64,000 bases of DNA. Origin: Microbacterium aurantiacum. Lineage in GTDB: Bacteria > Actinomycetota > Actinomycetes > Actinomycetales > Microbacteriaceae. The stretch is taken from contig NZ_JAJPDW010000002.1 in NCBI RefSeq assembly GCF_021654035.1, positions 496,001 to 560,000 of the forward strand, written 5' to 3'. A program made the position numbers and the translations under genes. Below, piece by piece: positions 33,114 through 43,334 of this stretch. The first letter of the stretch is position 1. Each line of letters opens with the position of its first letter. The notes beneath the pieces were generated by a model, which saw nothing but the letters and a program-made list of their open reading frames with translations, was not told the DNA's origin and searched no databases.

Positions 33114-33134
33114 GTAACGATTCGGGTGCGTTAC
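33114..33134. promoter_or_regulatory. Candidate operator: GTAACG-N9-CGTTAC, followed by CGTTAACG
   Basis: A perfect 6-base inverted repeat with a nine-base spacer lies 107 bases upstream of the binding-protein gene, followed ten bases later by the palindrome CGTTAACG. GTTAC-N5-GTTAA spacing loosely resembles a GlnR nitrogen-control box, which would suit an amino-acid uptake gene. The identity of the regulator is not established. Confidence 0.35.
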
Positions 33135-33240
33135 ACATCGTTAACGAATGGCAACATTCCCGACGCGGGGCCCGCACTAGGTTTAGGGCACTGGGTCGGC
33201 GCCCGAGCCGTTCCCGCGATCACAACCCACAAGGAGCAAG

Positions 33241-34524
33241 ATGAGCGTCTTCACCCGCTCGCGCAAAGCAGCCTTCGGCGGCATCGCGCTCGCCGGCGCC
33301 AGCGCCCTCGTCCTCGCCGGCTGCGCCGGTGGCGACTCGGGCGGCGGAGCCACCGGCGAGCCCGTCGATACGCGCGACCTCACCCTCAAGATCGGCACGA
33401 TCCTCCCGCAGACCGGTGCGCTGGCCTTCCTCGGCCCGCCCGAGGAGGCGGGTGTCGGCCTCGCCGCCGCCGACGTCAACGCGTACTCCGAGACGACCGG
33501 CCTCACCATCGACGACATCGTCTGGGGCGACTCGGGCGACGCGGCGAACAACGCGTGGCAGACCACGAGCCCGCGCCTCATCTCCGAGGGCGTGACCGCG
33601 GCCATCGGTGCGGCGTCTTCCGGTGTGACCAAGCTCTTCCTCGACGACCACGTCGCCGCGGGCGTCATCACCTTCTCGCCGGCGAACACCTCGGCCGAGT
33701 TCACCACGTGGGACGACAACGGCCTGTACTGGCGCACCGCTCCCTCGGACGTGCTCCAGGGTGAGGTGCTCGGCAACCTGGTCGCCGAAGACGGCCGCCA
33801 GAACGTCGCCACGATCTACCTCAACGACTCGTACGGAACCGGCCTCAACCAGTTCTTCACCGACGCGTTCACCGCCGCCGGCGGCACCGTCGTGGCGTCC
33901 GAGTCGTTCAACGCCGGTGACACCACGTTCGACGCGCAGATCTCGGCCGTCCTCGCCGAGGACCCGGACGCGATCGTCCTGATCACCTTCGACGAGGTCT
34001 ACACGATCGCCCCGGCGCTGATCAACGCCGGCTTCCCCGGTTCGGACCTGTACTTCGTCGACGGCAACCTCGCCCAGTTCGGCGAGTCGGAAGACTGGCC
34101 CGAGGGCGCGAGCCTCGAGGGCGCCAAGGGCACCACGCCCGCCGGCCCGAACACGCCGGAGGACTTCCAGGAGCGCCTGAACGAGTGGTGGGTCGGCGAG
34201 GGCAACTCGGATCTCGCCGAGTTCGCGTACGCCAACGAGTCCTACGACGCCGTCGTGCTGCTCGCCCTCGCGGCCCTCGCCGCGAACTCCACGGATGCCG
34301 CCGACATCGCCGGCAAGCTCCAGGAGGTCTCCGGTGGCACCGGTGACGGCGAGACCTGCACCACGTACGAGGAGTGCGCGGACATCATCCTCGGTGGCGG
34401 CGTGGCCGACTACGACGGCTACTCCGGACCGATCTCGTTCGACGAGAACGGCGACCCGACGGGTGCCACGATCGGCATCTTCGAGTTCGACGCGGACAAC
34501 ATGTTCAACCGCATCGACCTCTGA
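33241..34524 (+). CDS. ABC transporter substrate-binding lipoprotein, branched-chain amino acid (LivK) type
   Basis: The 427-residue product has a lipoprotein signal (ASALVLAGCAGGDSGGG, lipobox LAGC with Cys near residue 24). Mature domains of the periplasmic-binding-protein type I fold follow: LKIGTILPQTGALAFLG, IGAASSGVTKLF and VATIYLNDSYGTGLN. It should sit on the outer face of the membrane and feed the LivHMGF permease encoded by the convergent operon. A perfect Shine-Dalgarno AAGGAG precedes the ATG. The ligand could be a branched-chain amino acid, amide or urea. Confidence 0.93.
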   Translation: MSVFTRSRKAAFGGIALAGASALVLAGCAGGDSGGGATGEPVDTRDLTLKIGTILPQTGALAFLGPPEEAGVGLAAADVNAYSETTGLTIDDIVWGDSGDAANNAWQTTSPRLISEGVTAAIGAASSGVTKLFLDDHVAAGVITFSPANTSAEFTTWDDNGLYWRTAPSDVLQGEVLGNLVAEDGRQNVATIYLNDSYGTGLNQFFTDAFTAAGGTVVASESFNAGDTTFDAQISAVLAEDPDAIVLITFDEVYTIAPALINAGFPGSDLYFVDGNLAQFGESEDWPEGASLEGAKGTTPAGPNTPEDFQERLNEWWVGEGNSDLAEFAYANESYDAVVLLALAALAANSTDAADIAGKLQEVSGGTGDGETCTTYEECADIILGGGVADYDGYSGPISFDENGDPTGATIGIFEFDADNMFNRIDL

Positions 34525-34540
34525 GTCTCACTCACGCAGG

Positions 34541-34582
34541 AAGAGAGGAGCCCCCGGGAATCATCCCGGGGGCTCCTCTCTT
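34541..34582. terminator. Bidirectional terminator between binding-protein gene and liv operon
   Basis: A perfect 19-bp stem (AAGAGAGGAGCCCCCGGGA, 34541-34559, with its complement at 34564-34582) has an ATCA loop. It ends in TT on one strand and AA-derived TT on the other. It lies 17 bases after the stop of one gene and 20 bases from the stop of the convergent gene. Confidence 0.9.
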
Positions 34583-34601
34583 GTGTCGTGTGCGTGTGCG
34601 C

Positions 34602-35384
34602 TCAGTCCTCTTCGGACCCGAGCGTGCCGAGGTAGAGGCCGATGACCTTCGGATCGTTCAGCAGCTCGCGGCCGGTGCCCTCGTAGGCGTCACGACCCTG
34701 GTCGAGGACGTACCCGCGATCGCAGATCTGCAGGCACCGGCGGGCGTTCTGCTCGACCATGATCGTGGTGACGCCGGCCTTGTTGATGTCGGAGACGCGG
34801 ATGAAGGCGTCGTCCTGGCGCACGGGGGACAGACCCGCGGACGGCTCGTCGAGAAGCAGCACCGAGGGGTCCATCATGAGGGCGCGCGACATCGCCACCA
34901 TCTGGCGCTCGCCGCCCGAGAGCGACCCGGCGCGCTGCTTGAGGCGCTTGCCGAGCTCCGCGAAGATGCCCGTGACGAACTCCAGGCGCTCGGCGTAGGC
35001 TTTCGGATTCTGGTAGAGCCCCATCTGCAGGTTCTCTTCGATCGAGAGCGATGAGAACACGTTGTTGTTCTGCGGTACGAAACCGATGCCCCGGGCGACG
35101 AGCTTGTCGGACTTCAGCCCGACGACGCTCTTGCCGTCGACGGTGATCTCGCCCTCGCGCACCTTGACCATGCCGAAGATCGCCTTGAGCAGCGTGGACT
35201 TGCCGGCGCCGTTCGGGCCGATGATCCCGATCAGCTCGCCCTTACGGGCGGTGAGGTTCGCACCGTTGATGATGTTGATTCCCGGCAGGTAGCCCGCATA
35301 GAGGTCCTTGACGTTGACGACCAGGTCCTCCGTCGCCGTCGAGGCGGCGGGCGGAGTGGGGGAGGCGGTGGGATCGGCGGTCAT
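34602..35384 (-). CDS. livF: Branched-chain amino acid ABC transporter ATP-binding protein
   Basis: The 260-residue ATPase drives import together with LivG at the inner face of the membrane. It has Walker A GPNGAGKSTLL, signature LSGGERQMVAMSRALM, Walker B VLLLDEPSAGLSP and the H-loop region as TIMVEQNARRCL. The protein lacks the C-terminal extension of LivG. Its start overlaps the LivG stop by four bases (ATGA). It is the last gene of the operon. Confidence 0.93.
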   Translation of the reverse strand: MTADPTASPTPPAASTATEDLVVNVKDLYAGYLPGINIINGANLTARKGELIGIIGPNGAGKSTLLKAIFGMVKVREGEITVDGKSVVGLKSDKLVARGIGFVPQNNNVFSSLSIEENLQMGLYQNPKAYAERLEFVTGIFAELGKRLKQRAGSLSGGERQMVAMSRALMMDPSVLLLDEPSAGLSPVRQDDAFIRVSDINKAGVTTIMVEQNARRCLQICDRGYVLDQGRDAYEGTGRELLNDPKVIGLYLGTLGSEED

Positions 35385-36364
35385 TTCTGCTCCTCTTCGG
35401 CCTCGTGCACGGCGGCCTCCTCGGCCTCCTTGATCTCTTCCACCAGCTGGATCGCCTCGGTGTTCATCTCGCCGGCGACACGGCCGGTCACCACGCCGAG
35501 GTCGACATCCTGATGGCTGCCGAGATAGGCGTCGATGACGGCCTGGTCGTTCATGACCGTGTCCGGCGGACCCTCGGCGACGACGCGGCCCTCGGCCATG
35601 ACGACGACCCAGTCGGCGATGTGGCGGACCATGTGCATGTCGTGCTCGACGAACAGCACGGTCATCCCGAGGTCCTTGAGGTCGAGGATGTGATCGAGCA
35701 GCGACTGCGTGAGGGCCGGGTTCACACCCGCCATCGGCTCGTCCAGCATGACCAGCTGCGGGGCGCTCATGAGCGCGCGCGCCATCTCGAGGAGCTTGCG
35801 CTGACCGCCCGAGAGGGATGCCGCGTAGTCATCGGACTTGGCGTCGAGCTTGAAGCGGGCGAGGAGCTCGCGCGCCTTCGCCTCGATGTCGTTCTCCTGC
35901 TTGCGCCAGATCGCGGGGATGATGCTCGCCCAAAGGCTCTCGCCCTTCTGGTGCGCGGCCCCGAGCTTCATGTTCTCGAGCACCGTCAGCAGCGACAGCG
36001 CCTTGGTCAGCTGGAAGGTGCGCACCTGACCCATACGGGCCACCTTGAACGACGGGATGCCGGAGAGCTGCGTGCCGTCGTAGGACCAGGTGCCCGAGTT
36101 CGGCTTGTCGAAGCCGCACAGCAGGTTGAACAGGGTCGTCTTCCCGGCGCCGTTGGGTCCGATGAGGGCCGTGATGGCGTTCCGCGGGATCTCGAGGTGC
36201 TCGACGTCGACGGCGGTGAGACCGCCGAAGCGTCGCGTGACGTGGTCGATGACCATGATCGGATCGGTCTTGGCGACGCCGGGGACCGCCTCGCCGGTGG
36301 CGAGGCCCGTGGTCTTCGGGCGACGCGCGCCCGGAGCAGGGCTGGATGACGGGTTACTTGACAA
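35381..36364 (-). CDS. livG: Branched-chain amino acid ABC transporter ATP-binding protein
   Basis: The 327-residue ATPase has Walker A GPNGAGKTTLF, signature LSGGQRKLLEMARAL, Walker B LVMLDEPMAGVNP and VLFVEHDMHMVRHIAD. It carries an N-terminal extension of about 35 residues before the ATPase core and an acidic C-terminal tail (IKEAEEAAVHEAEEEQK) not usual in LivG. The start overlaps the livM stop by 11 bases. Confidence 0.93.
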   Translation of the reverse strand: MSSNPSSSPAPGARRPKTTGLATGEAVPGVAKTDPIMVIDHVTRRFGGLTAVDVEHLEIPRNAITALIGPNGAGKTTLFNLLCGFDKPNSGTWSYDGTQLSGIPSFKVARMGQVRTFQLTKALSLLTVLENMKLGAAHQKGESLWASIIPAIWRKQENDIEAKARELLARFKLDAKSDDYAASLSGGQRKLLEMARALMSAPQLVMLDEPMAGVNPALTQSLLDHILDLKDLGMTVLFVEHDMHMVRHIADWVVVMAEGRVVAEGPPDTVMNDQAVIDAYLGSHQDVDLGVVTGRVAGEMNTEAIQLVEEIKEAEEAAVHEAEEEQK

Positions 36365-37331
36365 AGGTCAGCTCCCTCTTGTTTCCGAAGATGCCCTGGG
36401 GGCGGAAGATCACGATGAGCATGAGCGCCACACCGACCAGGATGAATCGCAGGGTCGCCGCCTGGATCGAGGTGATCGGCAGGACGCCGACCGCGGCGAG
36501 GGCCGGGAGGAAGGCGTCGAGGAACGCCATCAGCACCCAGAAGATGACCGCGCCCACCACGGGGCCGAACACCGTCGCGGCGCCGCCGAGGAGCAGGATC
36601 GTCCAGATGAAGAACGTCAGCGACGTCTGGTAGACGGCGGGGACCACCGCCGACGGGAGGGCGAAGACCACACCGCCGAGGGCGCCGAAGACGCCACCGA
36701 TCATGAGGGCCTGCATCTTGTAGGCGAAGACGTTCTTCCCGAGCGAGCGGACGGCGTCCTCGTCTTCGCGGATGCCCTTGAGGACGCGGCCCCAGGGGCT
36801 GCGCATGAGCGCCCAGACGAGGTAGACCGCGATGCCGAGGAGGACGAGGCCGAACACGCGCACCCACAGCTGGTCGGCCGAGTAGGTGAACGGGCCGAAG
36901 CCGTACGTTCCCGGCGGGAAGGGGTTCGCGCCGCGGAAGCCCGCGTGATAGCCGCCCAGACCGTCGGCGGAGTTGGTGTACTCGTCGAAGACCTGCGTCG
37001 TGAAGAGGAGGCGCACGATCTCGGCCGCGGCGATCGTCACGATGGCGAGGTAGTCCGCCCGAAGTCTCAGCGTCGGTATACCGAGGATGAACGCGAAGAT
37101 CATCGCGCCCACGCAGCCGATGAGGATGCCCACCCACCAGGGGAGGCCGAAGCTGAGGATCGAGATGGCGTACCCGTAGGCGCCGATGGCCATGAAGCCG
37201 GCCATGCCGAAGTTGAGCAGGCCCGCGTAGCCGAAGTGCACCGCCAGGCCCACCGCCGCCAGCGCGTACGCGATGGTGACCGGGCTGAAGATGTAGCCGA
37301 GGCTGAGGTTGATGATCTGTCCGAAGTCCAC
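36354..37331 (-). CDS. livM: Branched-chain amino acid ABC transporter permease
   Basis: The 325-residue integral membrane protein is one of the two permeases. It has LivM features: YALAAVGLAVHFGYAGLLNF, GMAGFMAIGAYGYA and the EAA-like cytoplasmic loop ALMRSPWGRVLKGIREDEDA, then MQALMIGGVFGALGGVVFAL. It is nine bases downstream of livH. Confidence 0.93.
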   Translation of the reverse strand: MDFGQIINLSLGYIFSPVTIAYALAAVGLAVHFGYAGLLNFGMAGFMAIGAYGYAISILSFGLPWWVGILIGCVGAMIFAFILGIPTLRLRADYLAIVTIAAAEIVRLLFTTQVFDEYTNSADGLGGYHAGFRGANPFPPGTYGFGPFTYSADQLWVRVFGLVLLGIAVYLVWALMRSPWGRVLKGIREDEDAVRSLGKNVFAYKMQALMIGGVFGALGGVVFALPSAVVPAVYQTSLTFFIWTILLLGGAATVFGPVVGAVIFWVLMAFLDAFLPALAAVGVLPITSIQAATLRFILVGVALMLIVIFRPQGIFGNKRELTFVK

Positions 37332-37340
37332 GGTCGGCCC

Positions 37341-38768
37341 CTACCCGAGTCTCTCTTTGCGACCCAGGATTCCCTGAGGTCTCACCAGCAGGATGAGGAT
37401 CAGTACCACGAGGGCCCCCACGTACTTGAGGTCCGACGGGATCCAGAGGGTGGACACTTCCACCAGGATGCCGACGATCAGCGAACCGATCAGGGCGCCG
37501 AACGCCGTCCCGAGACCGCCGAGGGTCACCGCGGCGAAGATGAGCAGCAGCACCTGCATGCCCATGTCCCACTTCACGCCCGGGCGGAAGTAGGCCCACA
37601 GCACGCCGGCGATCGCCGCGAGCGATGCGGAGAGCATCCACACGACCCGGATGACCCGGTCGACGTTGATGCCGGATGCCGCGGCCAGTCCCGGGTTGTC
37701 CGAGATGGCCCGCGTCGCCTTGCCGATGCGGGTGCGCAGCAGCCAGTACGCCACCCCGGCCAGTGCGAGGACGCTGATGCCCATCGACCACATGTCGATG
37801 ACGGAGAGGCTGATCGGGCCGATCAGGTCGATCTTCGGCGAGCCGGCGCCAGGCAACTGGTAGGTGCCGCCGCCGATGAAGAACTGGAAGACGTAGCGGC
37901 CGGCCAGCGACAGACCGATGCTGACGATCATCAGCTGCACGAGCCCGATGCCGCGCCGTCGCAGCGGTTTCCAGAGCCCGGCATCCAATCCCCATCCCAG
38001 GGCGACGCCGGCGACGAGGACCAGGGGGATCACGATCCACATGGGTAAGCCGAACCCTGCGAAGAGCAGAGCCATCACCGCGCCGAAGGTCAGCATCTCG
38101 GCGTGCGCGAAGTTCGTCAGGCCCGTCGTCCCGAAGATGAGCGAGACGCCGACGGCGGCGAGGGCGAGGAGCAGGCCGAAGTTGATGCCGTTGACGATCC
38201 GTTCGGTGAACTGGTCGACGAACGACGTGGTGACGCGGGTTCCCTCGCCGAGGAAGAGGTTCAATACGCGAGAGTTGGTGAGTCCGAACTCCACCTCGAA
38301 CGACGCCGAGGTGCCCTGCACCGGCGCGATGCCCTCGGGCAGGAGGGTCGGGTCGACGATGACGCCCTCCGGGAGCGTGTCCTCGTCGACGATGAAGGTG
38401 TAGGTGTCCTTTTCCGGCACGTACAGGCGCCAGCGGCCGTCGGCGTCGGTCACGGTCGTGGCGTCGAATCCGCCGCCCTCGATCGAGACCTCGACACCGG
38501 GGACGGGGTCGTCCTCGAAGTTGATGAGTCCCGAGAAGTAGAACTGCGTCTGCTCCTGGTCGCCGCCCGGTTCATCGGGAGCGACGAGTGCCATCTCGGT
38601 GTCGGCGGACGCGACGGCGTCGGCGGATGCGGGAGGAGCGGCATTCGCTCCGGTGGGGGTGGCCAGCAGCATCATGGCCGCCGCCATCAGTGCACCGGCC
38701 ATGATCACCACCCGATGCAGTGGTCGACCGCGCGACAGCTGCTTTGCGGTCACAGTCGTAGGACCCAC
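37341..38768 (-). CDS. livH: Branched-chain amino acid ABC transporter permease with exported N-terminal domain
   Basis: The last about 300 residues of this 475-residue protein are a standard LivH permease (NGINFGLLLALAAVGVSLIF, GTTGLTNFAHAEMLTFGA, GVLWAYFRPGV). The first about 170 are an addition. They hold a signal-like helix (VVIMAGALMAAAMMLLATPTG), a short acidic stretch, and a domain of carboxypeptidase regulatory-like type (FYFSGLINFEDDPVPGVEVS, then TVTDADGRWRLYVPEKDTYTF). That domain should lie outside the membrane. Typical LivH is about 290-310 residues. GTG 38768 follows CTGGAGG. The exported domain may receive the binding protein. Confidence 0.88.
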   Translation of the reverse strand: MGPTTVTAKQLSRGRPLHRVVIMAGALMAAAMMLLATPTGANAAPPASADAVASADTEMALVAPDEPGGDQEQTQFYFSGLINFEDDPVPGVEVSIEGGGFDATTVTDADGRWRLYVPEKDTYTFIVDEDTLPEGVIVDPTLLPEGIAPVQGTSASFEVEFGLTNSRVLNLFLGEGTRVTTSFVDQFTERIVNGINFGLLLALAAVGVSLIFGTTGLTNFAHAEMLTFGAVMALLFAGFGLPMWIVIPLVLVAGVALGWGLDAGLWKPLRRRGIGLVQLMIVSIGLSLAGRYVFQFFIGGGTYQLPGAGSPKIDLIGPISLSVIDMWSMGISVLALAGVAYWLLRTRIGKATRAISDNPGLAAASGINVDRVIRVVWMLSASLAAIAGVLWAYFRPGVKWDMGMQVLLLIFAAVTLGGLGTAFGALIGSLIVGILVEVSTLWIPSDLKYVGALVVLILILLVRPQGILGRKERLG

Positions 38769-38827
38769 GGAACCTCCAGTTCAGCACCACGCGCACGCCG
38801 AAGTCCGGGTCGCATCGGCCGTGATGA

Positions 38828-40540
<1,713 letters not shown>

Positions 40541-40565
40541 CCCTCGACGCCCGCGGGTCGGACGC

Positions 40566-40571
40566 TACCCT
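40566..40571 (+). promoter_or_regulatory. -10 element of probable leaderless TMEM175-like gene
   Basis: TACCCT, six bases, then the GTG at 40578. The pattern matches the other leaderless sites in the window. Confidence 0.5.
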
Positions 40572-40577
40572 GGTCGC

Positions 40578-41228
40578 GTGATCAGGTCGCGGCGGCATCC
40601 GGAGTCCACGCAACGCACCACGCGCCTGGAGGCCTTCACCGACGGGGTGTTCGCGATCGCCGCGACCCTGCTGGTGCTCGACCTCACCTCATACTCCCTC
40701 GGGGCCGTCACCTCCGACGCCGGAATGTGGTCCGCGCTGACCGGGATGACCGTGCAGGTGTTCAACTTCGTGCTCAGCTTCGTCCTGCTGTGCCTGCTGT
40801 GGATGGTGCACGTCTCGCAGTTCGAATACATCGCGCGGGTGGACGCGGTCATGCTGTGGCTCAACAACGGCCGCCTGCTGTTCGTCGTCCTCGTCCCGTT
40901 CGCCACCAATGTCACCACCGAGTACTCGGAGTGGTTCGCGGGGCGCCTGGCGATGCCGGTGGTGTTCTTCGGCGCGGTGCTGTTCAGCCGGCTGCAGTTC
41001 GTGTGGGCGCGGCGGCGGCGCGAGGAGCTGATGCCGGATGTCACCGGCCGCGAGGCCGCCGTCATGGGGGCCGATTCGGCCAGCGCGCTCACCCTGAGCG
41101 CCGTCGTGCTCGTCGCCGCGCCGTGGATCGGCTCCATCGCCTTCCTCCTCTTCGCCCTGGATCCGGCGCTCTCGCGCGTGTTCGCGCGTCGGACCGAACG
41201 CCGGTTCCCCGTCGCAGGCGCCGGGTAG
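40578..41228 (+). CDS. TMEM175-family (DUF1211) potassium-channel-like membrane protein
   Basis: The 216-residue product has the family signature RLEAFTDGVFAIAATLLVLDL in its first helix (the FSDG motif appears as FTDG). Five further hydrophobic helices follow, including WMVHVSQFEYIARVDAVMLWLNN. Bacterial TMEM175 homologues form K+-permeable channels in the plasma membrane. It sits alone between guaB and guaB3 without visible functional link. The GTG start is probably leaderless. Confidence 0.87.
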   Translation: MIRSRRHPESTQRTTRLEAFTDGVFAIAATLLVLDLTSYSLGAVTSDAGMWSALTGMTVQVFNFVLSFVLLCLLWMVHVSQFEYIARVDAVMLWLNNGRLLFVVLVPFATNVTTEYSEWFAGRLAMPVVFFGAVLFSRLQFVWARRRREELMPDVTGREAAVMGADSASALTLSAVVLVAAPWIGSIAFLLFALDPALSRVFARRTERRFPVAGAG

Positions 41229-41231
41229 GCT
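41226..41231 (+). promoter_or_regulatory. -10 element upstream of guaB3
   Basis: TAGGCT ends seven bases before GTG 41239, in the leaderless spacing. A GGAGGG between them would equally serve as a ribosome site for ATG 41245 if transcription began further upstream, so the start choice depends on which signal is used. Confidence 0.4.
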
Positions 41232-41238
41232 GGAGGGC

Positions 41239-42363
41239 GTGACCATGGAGATCGAGATCGGCCGCGCCAAGCGCGCCCGTCGCGCGTACACGTTCGACGA
41301 CATCGCCGTCGTGCCCTCCCGGCGCACGCGCAACCCTGAGGACGTCTCGACGGCGTGGTCCATCGACGCCTTTCAGTTCGACATCCCGGTGCTCGGCGCC
41401 CCCATGGACTCGGTCGTCAGCCCGCGCACCGCCATCATGCTGGGGCAGCTCGGCGGCCTCGGCGTCCTCGACCTCGAGGGGCTGTGGACCCGGTACGACG
41501 ACCCGGAGCCGCTGCTGGCCGAGATCACCGGCATGGAGAAGTCCGCGGCGACCCGCCGCATGCAGGAGCTGTACGCCCAGCCCGTGCGTCCGGAACTGGT
41601 GCGCGACCGTCTCGCCGAGATCCGGGCCGCCGGTGTCACCGTCGCCGGATCCCTCACGCCCCAGCGCACGCAGGAGCTGTACGAGACCGTCGTCGCCGCC
41701 GGGGTCGATCTCTTCGTCATCCGCGGCACCACGGTGTCCGCCGAGCACGTGTCGAGCGTGGACGAGCCGCTGAACCTCAAGAAGTTCATCTACGACCTCG
41801 ACGTCCCGGTCATCGTGGGCGGCGCCGCCACCTACACCGCCGCCCTCCACCTCATGCGGACGGGCGCCGCGGGCGTCCTCGTCGGCTTCGGCGGCGGAGC
41901 GGCATCCACCACCCGCGCGACTCTCGGTCTCCACGCGCCGATGGCGACCGCCGTCGCCGACGTGGCCGGGGCCCGCCGCGACTACCTCGACGAATCCGGC
42001 GGGCGCTACGTGCACGTCATCGCCGACGGCGGTGTCGGCACCTCGGGCGACATCGTGAAGGCCCTCGCCATGGGAGCGGATGCCGTCATGCTCGGCGTCG
42101 CGCTCGCCCGGGCGACCGACGCGCCGGGTCAGGGCTACCACTGGGGTCCCGAGGCCCACCACCCCAAGCTCCCGCGCGGCCGCCGCGTGAAGGTCGACCA
42201 GGTCGCGCCGCTGGAGGAGATCCTCTACGGCCCCGCCCCCGTCGCCGACGGCACCGCGAACCTCATCGGCGCGCTGAAGAAGTCGATGGCCACGACCGGC
42301 TACTCCGACCTGAAGGAATTCCAGCGCGTCGAGGTCGTCGTCGCTCCCTACGGAACCGGATGA
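41239..42363 (+). CDS. guaB3: GuaB3-family IMP-dehydrogenase-like protein
   Basis: The 374-residue protein belongs to the actinobacterial GuaB3 group, related to GuaB but without CBS domains. It has the barrel start KRARRAYTFDDIAVVPSRRT, FDIPVLGAPMDSVVSP and VIADGGVGTSGDIVKALAMGADAVMLG. The GuaB catalytic Cys loop is replaced by GGGAASTTRATLG, with Ser in place of Cys. GuaB-type activity is therefore doubtful, and the group's biochemical role is not settled. The GTG start is taken from the -10 spacing; ATG 41245 is an alternative. Confidence 0.9.
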   Translation: MTMEIEIGRAKRARRAYTFDDIAVVPSRRTRNPEDVSTAWSIDAFQFDIPVLGAPMDSVVSPRTAIMLGQLGGLGVLDLEGLWTRYDDPEPLLAEITGMEKSAATRRMQELYAQPVRPELVRDRLAEIRAAGVTVAGSLTPQRTQELYETVVAAGVDLFVIRGTTVSAEHVSSVDEPLNLKKFIYDLDVPVIVGGAATYTAALHLMRTGAAGVLVGFGGGAASTTRATLGLHAPMATAVADVAGARRDYLDESGGRYVHVIADGGVGTSGDIVKALAMGADAVMLGVALARATDAPGQGYHWGPEAHHPKLPRGRRVKVDQVAPLEEILYGPAPVADGTANLIGALKKSMATTGYSDLKEFQRVEVVVAPYGTG

Positions 42364-43298
42364 GCACGACCCGCACCCCGGACGCCCCGCCCGCGGAGCC
42401 GGGTGACGCGGAGGTGTTCCCCCCGACCCTCCGTGAGGTGATGCTGCGTCCGCAATGGATCGCGCTTCTCGCGCTGTGCCTCGTGATCGCGGGGATCTTC
42501 GCGTGGCTCGGTCAGTGGCAGCTCTCGCGCGCGATCGACACCGACCCGCCGCCGCCCGGTGCGACCGAGCAGGTCCAGCCGCTCGAGGAGATCACCCAGC
42601 CGGGCGAGTACCTCCCCGAGCCGTTCGTCGGTCAGCGCGTCGAGACGCGCGGGTCGTGGGTGCCCGGCGACTTCCTCATCGTCTCCTCCCGCTTCAACGG
42701 CGGCGTCGAGGGGTACTGGGTGACCGGGCAGCTCCGGCTCGCCGACGCGGCCGTCCCCACCTCGATCGCGGTGGCGGTCGGCTGGGCGGCGGACGCCGCC
42801 GTCGCCCAGGACGCGGTCGACGACCTGACCGCCGCCGCCGCGGCATCCGAGGGGGAGGTCGTCGACATCACGGGACGCCTCATCTCCGACGAGGGTCCGG
42901 CCCTTCCCGACAGCGGCGACGACCCGCAGACGATCACGCGGATGTCGCCCCCCGCGCTCCTCGCGCAGTGGAGCGACACCGACGGGCTCGCGGTCTACCG
43001 CTCCTTCATCGTCGATGACCTGGCCGCTCCGGGACTCGTCGAGATCGACTCGCCGGCGCCCGAGGCGTCGTCGCCGGTCAACTGGCTGAACATCTTCTAC
43101 GCGCTGGAATGGGCGATCTTCGCCGGCTTCGCCTTCTACCTCTGGTACCGCCTCGCCCGCGACCAGTGGGAGAAGGAGCTCGAAGACCTCGAGGACGACC
43201 CCGACGGCGCGGACGCCCCCGACCCCGACGCCCCACCCGGTTCACTTGTCGCCTCTGGCGGGTCTGAGGCCTCCGCACCCGCACTTCGGGACGAGTGA
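42360..43298 (+). CDS. SURF1-like membrane protein
   Basis: The 312-residue product has the SURF1 layout: an N-terminal membrane helix (WIALLALCLVIAGIFAWLGQWQLSRA, with the family's GxWQLxR pattern), an external domain with TRGSWVPGDFLIVSSR, and a C-terminal helix (IFYALEWAIFAGFAFYLWYRL). SURF1 proteins assist cytochrome c oxidase assembly. The ATG overlaps the guaB3 stop. The last about 20 residues (GSLVASGGSEASAPALRDE) and the stop codon are encoded by palindromic repeat family 2, so the C-terminus derives from an inserted element. Confidence 0.88.
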   Translation: MSTTRTPDAPPAEPGDAEVFPPTLREVMLRPQWIALLALCLVIAGIFAWLGQWQLSRAIDTDPPPPGATEQVQPLEEITQPGEYLPEPFVGQRVETRGSWVPGDFLIVSSRFNGGVEGYWVTGQLRLADAAVPTSIAVAVGWAADAAVAQDAVDDLTAAAAASEGEVVDITGRLISDEGPALPDSGDDPQTITRMSPPALLAQWSDTDGLAVYRSFIVDDLAAPGLVEIDSPAPEASSPVNWLNIFYALEWAIFAGFAFYLWYRLARDQWEKELEDLEDDPDGADAPDPDAPPGSLVASGGSEASAPALRDE

Positions 43299-43300
43299 AC
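43239..43300. repeat. Palindromic repeat family 2, copy B (forms the 3' end of the SURF1-like gene)
   Basis: GGTTCACTTGTCGCCTC starts the left arm and the right arm ends GACGAGTGAAC; the loop is 13 bases as in the other copies. The right arm has diverged (ACTTCGGG in place of the AAGAGGC complement). The TGA stop at 43296-43298 lies inside the right arm. Confidence 0.85.
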
Positions 43301-43334
43301 GGGGCTAACCCACCGGTTTCGGCGAATGCGGGCC

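Noticed and set aside
36090..38048. 652-codon plus-strand open frame antisense to livM and livH
   Set aside because: The product is a charged, low-complexity string, and the minus-strand permeases have clear transmembrane and motif patterns.
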